A DNA stretch of 64,000 nt, from positions 2,009,501 to 2,073,500 of the forward strand of contig NZ_CP159992.1 in NCBI RefSeq assembly GCF_040702995.1, given 5' to 3'. Below the pieces are notes generated by a model. It saw only the letters and a list, made by a program, of their open reading frames with translations, ran no database searches and was not told where the DNA came from. Within the stretch, counting starts at the first letter, position 1, and each line of letters opens with the position of its first letter. Origin of the DNA: Paenibacillus sp. AN1007. GTDB lineage: Bacteria > Bacillota > Bacilli > Paenibacillales > Paenibacillaceae. Shown piece after piece: positions 58,296 to 64,000 of the stretch. A program made the translations under genes and the position numbers.

Positions 58296-58970
58296 ATGGT
58301 ATTAAATCAGAAAATGAGAGGCTCTACCAGGGCTTATTCCTATAATTTAGTAAAAGAAAGAATTCTTCATCTGGAGCTTGAACCTGGCACCAAGATTTCC
58401 GAAAAAGAGATTGCAGACGAATTGCAAGTGAGCCGCACACCGGTGCGAGAAGCTTTTATGAAATTGGCAGAAGAAGAGCTGCTGGACATTATTCCGCAGA
58501 GCGGTACGATTGTTTCGCATATTAACCTGGAGCATGTGGAAGAAGGCAGGTTCATGCGTGAGAAGATGGAAAAGGAAATCGTTCGGTTGGCATGTACATC
58601 GTTTCCTGATGAATATGTGTTTAAACTGGAAACCAACATTGCCATGCAGGAAGTATGTATGGGGAAAAACAACTTTTATCGCCTGTTTGAACTGGATGAA
58701 GAGTTCCACCAGATTTTGTTTCAGGGTACTGGAAAGCTGAGAACGTGGAAGATGCTGCAGCAGCTGAACATGCCATTTAACCGGCTGCGTCTGCTGCGTC
58801 TGGCAGAAGATTCAAACCTCGAAGTAATTATCTCTCAACACAAAGAAATTTTGCGGCTGGTTACAGAACGCCAGAGTGAGCAGGCTGTTCAAGTTATGGA
58901 AGCCCATCTCAGACTAGTTGTGGTTGAACAGGAGATGCTGAAGGACAAGTATCCTCACTATTTTATCTAA
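58296..58970 (+). CDS. GntR-family regulator with FCD domain
   Basis: 224 residues from ATG 58296 (AGAGG at 7 bp). N-terminal winged helix: SEKEIADELQVSRTPVREAF. C-terminal FCD ligand domain with His/Asp metal positions (FELDEEFHQILF, ISQHKEILRLV, MEAHLRLVV). It follows the ABC importer and may control it or a linked catabolic pathway. Confidence 0.88.
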   Translation: MVLNQKMRGSTRAYSYNLVKERILHLELEPGTKISEKEIADELQVSRTPVREAFMKLAEEELLDIIPQSGTIVSHINLEHVEEGRFMREKMEKEIVRLACTSFPDEYVFKLETNIAMQEVCMGKNNFYRLFELDEEFHQILFQGTGKLRTWKMLQQLNMPFNRLRLLRLAEDSNLEVIISQHKEILRLVTERQSEQAVQVMEAHLRLVVVEQEMLKDKYPHYFI

Positions 58971-58982
58971 CCACACAATCAA

Positions 58983-59008
58983 CCCCCCTGTTCGTAGGAA
59001 CAGGGGGG
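58983..59008. terminator. GC-rich terminator between convergent gntR and mtnD
   Basis: CCCCCCTGTTC and GAACAGGGGGG form an exact 11-bp stem with a GTAG loop. It has no long T run. Confidence 0.65.
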
Positions 59009-59041
59009 TATTAAGCGTAAAGCATTTAGGTTACAGCAGAT

Positions 59042-59587
59042 TTACGCGTTTTTGATAAATGTTGGATCAGGATACGGATCGGCGATCCAGCCGTCTTTTT
59101 CAATAAACAGACGCACCGCGATGATTTGTTTGTTCTCCATTAATGTAAAGAAATGCGGTGTGTTTTCAGGAACGGAAATTACGTCTCCAGGAGACAACTC
59201 TACATTAAAGTAACCTGTATCGTCTGCCGCTTTAATAACGAAGATACCTTTTCCCGCAACAATCGCACGGATCTCGTCTTCCGCATGCGTATGAATCTCT
59301 TCGAATTTGGCCAACTTTTCTTCGATGTCCGGTGTCTGCTCTGAAAGCGTGATGACATCCCAGATTTGATAACCGCGGCGGGCCGCCAGATCTTTGATCT
59401 CATAATCGAAGGTTTCTAATACTTCCTGCTTTTGATCATCGGTAAGTCCAAAATTATTTTGCAGTTCAGCATTTAATTTGGAAGCATCCCACTTCTCATA
59501 TAATACATCATATTTGTTCAGGAAAATTCGAACATTCTCGTCTCCAGTGATGCGTTCGTTCGTGTTTCGGATTACAATTTCAGCCAT
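59042..59587 (-). CDS. mtnD: Acireductone dioxygenase
   Basis: 181 residues of the cupin-fold ARD family. Metal ligands His99, His101 and Glu105 (IHTHAEDE) and His145 (NTPHFF) are all in place. The enzyme converts the acireductone of the methionine salvage pathway to the 2-oxo acid precursor of methionine (Fe form) or off-pathway products (Ni form). No other mtn gene is near, but metH is divergent next door. Confidence 0.95.
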   Translation of the reverse strand: MAEIVIRNTNERITGDENVRIFLNKYDVLYEKWDASKLNAELQNNFGLTDDQKQEVLETFDYEIKDLAARRGYQIWDVITLSEQTPDIEEKLAKFEEIHTHAEDEIRAIVAGKGIFVIKAADDTGYFNVELSPGDVISVPENTPHFFTLMENKQIIAVRLFIEKDGWIADPYPDPTFIKNA

Positions 59588-59765
59588 GTGCTTTCCCTCT
59601 TTTCCACTTGGATTAATTGAATTATATCGGATAGCTCATATTTTGTCGATTCACAAATTCGCTTTCATTCCTGCAAATTCGAGACCTTTCGGGAGCAAAA
59701 CCGATCTTTCACATTAAGTAAGTTTCTGTTAAACTAAGATTTAACGTTTTGCGGGGGTGAAGATA

Positions 59766-62700
59766 TTGGATAAGCTTAGTCTACACGATGCATTAAAACA
59801 ACGAATATTAATCCTCGACGGTGCAATGGGGACAATGATTCAACAAGTGGATCTGACCAGCGACGATTTCGGCGGTGAAGATCTGGATGGATGTAATGAA
59901 ATGTTGGTGCTAACCCGTCCAGACTTGATCCAACGTATTCATGAAGATTATTTGGAAGCTGGTGCCGATTTAATTGAGACCAATACATTTGGTGCAACTT
60001 CAGTAGTTCTTGCTGAATACGATATTCAAGATCGTGCACGTGAAATCAATCTGGAAGCAGCCCGGATCGCGAAAGCTGCGATTGACCGTTTTTCCACACC
60101 AGAGTCACCAAGATATGTGGTAGGAGCTATGGGGCCAACGACCAAAACACTGTCTGTGACCGGCGGGGTGACATTCCAAGAGCTGGTTGACAGCTATTTT
60201 GAGCAGGCTCTCGCTTTAATAGAGGGAGGCGTTGATGCGCTACTGCTCGAAACCTCACAGGATACCCTCAATGTCAAAGCGGGAAGCATTGGTATTCAGC
60301 AAGCGTTTGATCAGAGCGGTATGAAGCTGCCTTTAATGATCTCAGGAACGATTGAGCCGATGGGTACGACCTTGGCCGGTCAGAACATTGAATCTTTTTA
60401 TATATCCTTAGAACACCTTAACCCGATTTCGGTGGGACTAAACTGTGCGACAGGTCCAGAGTTCATGCGTGACCATATACGCTCTTTGTCCGGCATGGCA
60501 TCTGCAGCCGTGAGCTGTTATCCCAATGCAGGTCTGCCTGATGAGAATGGTAACTATCATGAATCGCCAGACTCGTTAGCTCAGAAAATCGGGGCTTTTG
60601 CAGAACAGGGTTGGTTGAACATTGCTGGAGGCTGCTGCGGTACGACGCCAGCTCACATCCAGGCCATGCGTGATACACTCGCCAAATACCCCCCAAGAGA
60701 ATTGAACGGAACACACCCGCCTGCATTGTCCGGCATTGAGCCGGTATATGTCGAGCAGGATAATCGCCCCTACATGGTTGGTGAGCGCACCAACGTGCTG
60801 GGTTCACGGAAATTCAAACGCTTAATTGTCGAAGGCAAGTACGAAGAAGCTTCTGAAATTGCGCGAGCACAAGTGAAAAATGGAGCACATATCGTAGACG
60901 TCTGTGTACAGGACCCCGACCGTGAGGAAACGGAAGATATGATCAAGTTCCTCGAACTGGTTGTCAAAAAGGTCAAAGTTCCGCTGATGATTGATACGAC
61001 AGACGCTGCGGTTATCGATACGGCACTTCAGTATTCTCAAGGCAAGGCAATTATTAACTCCATTAATCTTGAGGATGGCGAAGAGAAATTTGAATTGGTA
61101 ACACCACTGCTCCATAAATACGGCGGAGCGGTCGTTGTCGGAACGATCGACGAGAGGGGCCAGGCCATCAGTCGGGAGGACAAGCTTGATGTGGCCAAGC
61201 GTTCGTATGACCTGCTGGTGAACAAGTACGGGCTGAAGCCGGAAGATCTGATTTTTGATACTTTGGTGTTTCCGGTAGGAACGGGTGACGAACAGTATAT
61301 TGGTTCCGCCAAAGAAACGATAGAAGGCATACGAATCATTAAGGAAGCACTGCCGGAGTGTCATACGATTCTCGGGATCAGCAACATTTCCTTTGGTCTT
61401 CCTGAAGCGGGTCGTGAGGTGTTAAATTCTGTATTCTTGTATGAATGCACCAAAGCGGGTCTGGATTATGCCATCGTAAACACCGAAAAGCTGGAGCGCT
61501 ACGCATCCATTCCGGAAGAAGAACGCAGACTCTCGGAGGAATTGCTGTATAATACCAATGATGAGACACTGGCAGCGTTTGTAGCGGCTTTCCGTAATAA
61601 GAAGGTAGAGAAAAAGGAGAAAATCTCGAATCTATCTCTGGAAGAACGTCTTGCATCGTACGTGGTAGAAGGAAGCAAAGAGGGGCTGCTGCCTGATCTC
61701 GAGCAGGCTCTTGCTAAATATTCAGCACTTGAAGTGATCAACGGCCCGTTAATGCGGGGCATGGAGGAAGTTGGACGGCTGTTCAACAACAATGAGTTAA
61801 TTGTTGCCGAAGTGCTTCAAAGTGCGGAAGTCATGAAAGCTTCTGTAGCATATCTGGAGCAGTTTATGGAGAAGAATGAAACTTCCGTTAAAGGAAAAAT
61901 CATTCTTGCCACCGTTAAAGGCGATGTGCATGACATCGGTAAAAATCTGGTCGAGATCATCTTGTCCAACAACGGTTACCGGATCATTAATTTGGGTATA
62001 AAAGTACCACCAGAGCGTATTATCGAGGCCTATAGGGAAGAAAAGGTTGACGCGATTGGCCTTTCAGGTCTGCTCGTCAAATCCGCACAGCAGATGATCC
62101 TCACCGCACAGGATTTGCGCACAGCCGGAATTGATGTACCTATTATGGTAGGGGGAGCGGCATTAACTCGCAAGTTTACTAAAAATCGGATTCGTCCCGA
62201 ATATAACGGTATGGTTGTTTATGCAAAGGATGCAATGGACGGCCTGGATCTGGCCAATAAGCTGATGAACCCGGTTACGCGGGAAGCGATGCAGGCCGAG
62301 ATGGATGCTGAAAAAGAAGCGGACGCTTCAAGTGCAGGAGAAGTTCAAGCACTTCCGGAGCTTACCAGGGTAGAACGCTCCGCTATTACAGCCGATCATC
62401 CGGTCCTGGTACCGCCTGATCTGGAGCGCCATACACTGCGTAATTACCCGCTGTCACACATTCTGCCTTATGTGAACATGCAGATGCTGCTTGGACACCA
62501 TCTGGGGCTTCGGGGCTCTGTTGAGCAGCTGCTTGCTTCCGGTGATCCCAAAGCAGTGGATCTGAAAGCGGTCGTAGACGGCATTATGCAGGAAGCGGTT
62601 CGTGACGGAATCATTCAGGCTCATGCGATGTATCGTTTCTTCCCGGCACAGTCCAGCGGCAACAGCATCATCATTTATGATCCGCAGGATACAAGCAGCA

Positions 62701-63206
62701 TTCTGCATACTTTTACGTTCCCGCGTCAAAAGGTAGAGCCATTCCTGTGTCTGTCGGACTTCCTGAAGCCGGTTGATTCTGGTGAGATGGATTATGTGGG
62801 CTTCCTCGTCGTTACTGCCGGACATGGTGTACGAGAGCTCTCCACGGCTTGGAAGGATCAAGGGGATTATCTTCGCTCACATGCGCTGCAGTCGGTAGCG
62901 CTGGAAGTCGCGGAAGGATTGGCGGAACGTGTGCATCATATGATGAGAGATATATGGGGCTTTCCGGACCCTGCAGATATGACGATGAAGCAGCGTCATG
63001 GTGCGCGTTATCAGGGGATTCGAGTTTCCTTTGGATATCCGGCCTGCCCGGATTTGGAGGATCAAGGTCCGCTCTTTAAGCTGATGCAGCCTGAGGATAT
63101 CGGTGTTGAGCTGACGGAAGGTTTTATGATGGAGCCGGAAGCGTCTGTGTCCGCGATGGTATTCAGCCATCCGCAGGCGAAATATTTTAACGTCGAAAAA
63201 GCATAA
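59766..63206 (+). CDS. metH: Cobalamin-dependent methionine synthase
   Basis: 1146 residues. TTG 59766 has GGGGG at 8 bp; GTG 59757 overlaps the ribosome site. Four modules: homocysteine-binding barrel with zinc cysteines (GLNCATGPE, GGCCGTTPAH), pterin/methyl-THF barrel (about 340-600; RTNVLGSRKF, ILGISNISFGLPE), cap and B12-binding domain (GDVHDIGKNLVEI with the cobalt-ligating His), and the C-terminal reactivation domain (HGARYQGIRVSFGYPACPD). A complete MetH. No SAM riboswitch or T-box is seen in the 170-bp gap to mtnD. Confidence 0.97.
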   Translation: MDKLSLHDALKQRILILDGAMGTMIQQVDLTSDDFGGEDLDGCNEMLVLTRPDLIQRIHEDYLEAGADLIETNTFGATSVVLAEYDIQDRAREINLEAARIAKAAIDRFSTPESPRYVVGAMGPTTKTLSVTGGVTFQELVDSYFEQALALIEGGVDALLLETSQDTLNVKAGSIGIQQAFDQSGMKLPLMISGTIEPMGTTLAGQNIESFYISLEHLNPISVGLNCATGPEFMRDHIRSLSGMASAAVSCYPNAGLPDENGNYHESPDSLAQKIGAFAEQGWLNIAGGCCGTTPAHIQAMRDTLAKYPPRELNGTHPPALSGIEPVYVEQDNRPYMVGERTNVLGSRKFKRLIVEGKYEEASEIARAQVKNGAHIVDVCVQDPDREETEDMIKFLELVVKKVKVPLMIDTTDAAVIDTALQYSQGKAIINSINLEDGEEKFELVTPLLHKYGGAVVVGTIDERGQAISREDKLDVAKRSYDLLVNKYGLKPEDLIFDTLVFPVGTGDEQYIGSAKETIEGIRIIKEALPECHTILGISNISFGLPEAGREVLNSVFLYECTKAGLDYAIVNTEKLERYASIPEEERRLSEELLYNTNDETLAAFVAAFRNKKVEKKEKISNLSLEERLASYVVEGSKEGLLPDLEQALAKYSALEVINGPLMRGMEEVGRLFNNNELIVAEVLQSAEVMKASVAYLEQFMEKNETSVKGKIILATVKGDVHDIGKNLVEIILSNNGYRIINLGIKVPPERIIEAYREEKVDAIGLSGLLVKSAQQMILTAQDLRTAGIDVPIMVGGAALTRKFTKNRIRPEYNGMVVYAKDAMDGLDLANKLMNPVTREAMQAEMDAEKEADASSAGEVQALPELTRVERSAITADHPVLVPPDLERHTLRNYPLSHILPYVNMQMLLGHHLGLRGSVEQLLASGDPKAVDLKAVVDGIMQEAVRDGIIQAHAMYRFFPAQSSGNSIIIYDPQDTSSILHTFTFPRQKVEPFLCLSDFLKPVDSGEMDYVGFLVVTAGHGVRELSTAWKDQGDYLRSHALQSVALEVAEGLAERVHHMMRDIWGFPDPADMTMKQRHGARYQGIRVSFGYPACPDLEDQGPLFKLMQPEDIGVELTEGFMMEPEASVSAMVFSHPQAKYFNVEKA

Positions 63207-63228
63207 ATTCAGTAGTTTGTCAGGCAAT

Positions 63229-63254
63229 CCCTCCGCATTGTCGGAGGGTTTTTG
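63229..63254 (+). terminator. Terminator after metH
   Basis: CCCTCCG and CGGAGGG with a 6-nt loop, followed by five T residues. Confidence 0.9.
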
Positions 63255-63283
63255 CTGGCAGCAGAAAGAGGTGCGATCCAGAA

Positions 63284-64000
63284 TGGAATTATATTTCCTG
63301 GGAACGAATGCTGGTGTACCTACGCTTCAACGGAATGTAACGTCCATTGGACTCCGCATGTTGGATGAACGCAGAGCGTTGTGGTTGTTTGACTGCGGGG
63401 AAGGAACGCAGCATCAGATTTTGAGTTCACCGCTTAAATTAAGCAAATTGGAGAAAATTTTTATTACACATCTGCATGGCGACCATGTTTTCGGGTTGCC
63501 CGGACTGTTGTCCAGCAGAGCGTATCAGGGCGGAACAACGCCGCTCACCGTTTATGGGCCGCCAGGGACAGAACGCATGATTTCAACAACAATGGAGCTA
63601 AGTCAATCCCGTTTGAATTATGATCTGAACATTGTGGAGCATACGGGCGGGATTGTGTTTGAAGATGACAGCTTCCTTGTGGAATCAGCCCTGCTTGAGC
63701 ACCGGATCGACAGTTACGGGTACCGGGTTACGGAGAAAGACCGTCCCGGCAGTCTAGATCCTGCCAGATTGGCAGCGTATGGCCTGAAACCTGGCCCCTT
63801 GTTCGGAAGGTTAAAGCGGGGAGAAACGATTACACTGGATAGTGGAGACATGCTGCGTCCTGAGGATGTCCTGGGAGCACCCAAACGAGGAATGGTCATT
63901 ACCATTCTGGGCGATACACGTCCTTGCGATAACGTCCAGCCTCTCGCTCAGGATGCAGATGTTCTTGTTCATGAAGCGACGTTTATGCATGATCTGGCCG
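63284..64000 (+). CDS. rnz: Ribonuclease Z (partial, runs off the window)
   Basis: Starts at ATG 63284 behind AGAAAGAGG. It removes 3' trailers from tRNA precursors. Motifs: MELYFLGTNAGVPT, DCGEGTQHQ, the metallo-beta-lactamase signature THLHGDHVFGLPGLL, then ILGDTRPCDN and VLVHEATF. 239 residues are inside the window; the family is about 310 long. Confidence 0.96.

Noticed and set aside
59588..59756. SAM riboswitch or T-box before metH
   Set aside because: The gap is short and lacks the conserved core sequences and a leader terminator.

Overview
The window looks like a Paenibacillus-type (spore-forming, low-to-mid GC Firmicute) chromosome. The gene order mutS-mutL-(methyltransferase)-miaA-hfq-...-spoVK-hflX-(aluminium-resistance-like PLP protein)-glnR-glnA matches the Bacillus/Paenibacillus backbone. 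The right part resumes with lexA/yneA, a DUF896 protein, metH and rnz. Backbone genes are intact and strongly Shine-Dalgarno-led, with many GTG/TTG starts. Layout: (1) 1-14520 is backbone: mismatch repair, tRNA modification, Hfq, a class A penicillin-binding protein, a nucleotide-phosphatase-like DUF402 protein, SpoVK, HflX and the GlnR-controlled glnRA operon. (2) About 14480-29237 is an AT-rich decayed integrative element inserted at the 3' end of glnA. The last 55 bp around the glnA stop are repeated perfectly at 29183-29237. A truncated tyrosine integrase sits just inside the left copy. The element holds degraded phage DNA-metabolism genes (RecB-like nuclease, VWA protein, ATP-dependent ligase, SRAP protein), a Spo0E-like phosphatase and two peptide-signalling cassettes. 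One cassette is an RRNPP-type regulator with an overlapping secreted pro-peptide. The other is an unusual agr-like module: a kinase-less sensor, AgrB, a Cys-less AgrD-like peptide and a frameshifted double-LytTR protein. (3) 29238-34400 starts with a second broken integrase beside the second att copy, then relics of IS3- and IS5-type elements, a frameshifted metallophosphoesterase and orphan ORFs. (4) 34500-46290 is an accessory catabolic and resistance segment: TetR plus paired SMR pumps, a BglG-type antiterminator with its RAT/terminator leader, a beta-glucoside PTS with two GH1 enzymes, TetR plus an FAD monooxygenase, and MerR plus an MFS pump. (5) 46290-49450 carries a type I toxin-like peptide gene, a decayed gene and two small exported proteins. 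(6) 49474-64000 is mostly backbone: aldehyde dehydrogenase, lexA divergent from yneA with several LexA boxes, DUF896, HAD hydrolase, a sugar ABC importer with cre-like sites and a GntR regulator, mtnD, metH and the start of rnz. About 36 kb between glnA and lexA therefore appears to be an integration hotspot filled by successive insertions and now partly eroded. Nearly all frameshifts and nonsense codons fall inside this accessory interval while long backbone genes such as metH and mutL are open, so real decay is more likely than uniformly poor sequence.
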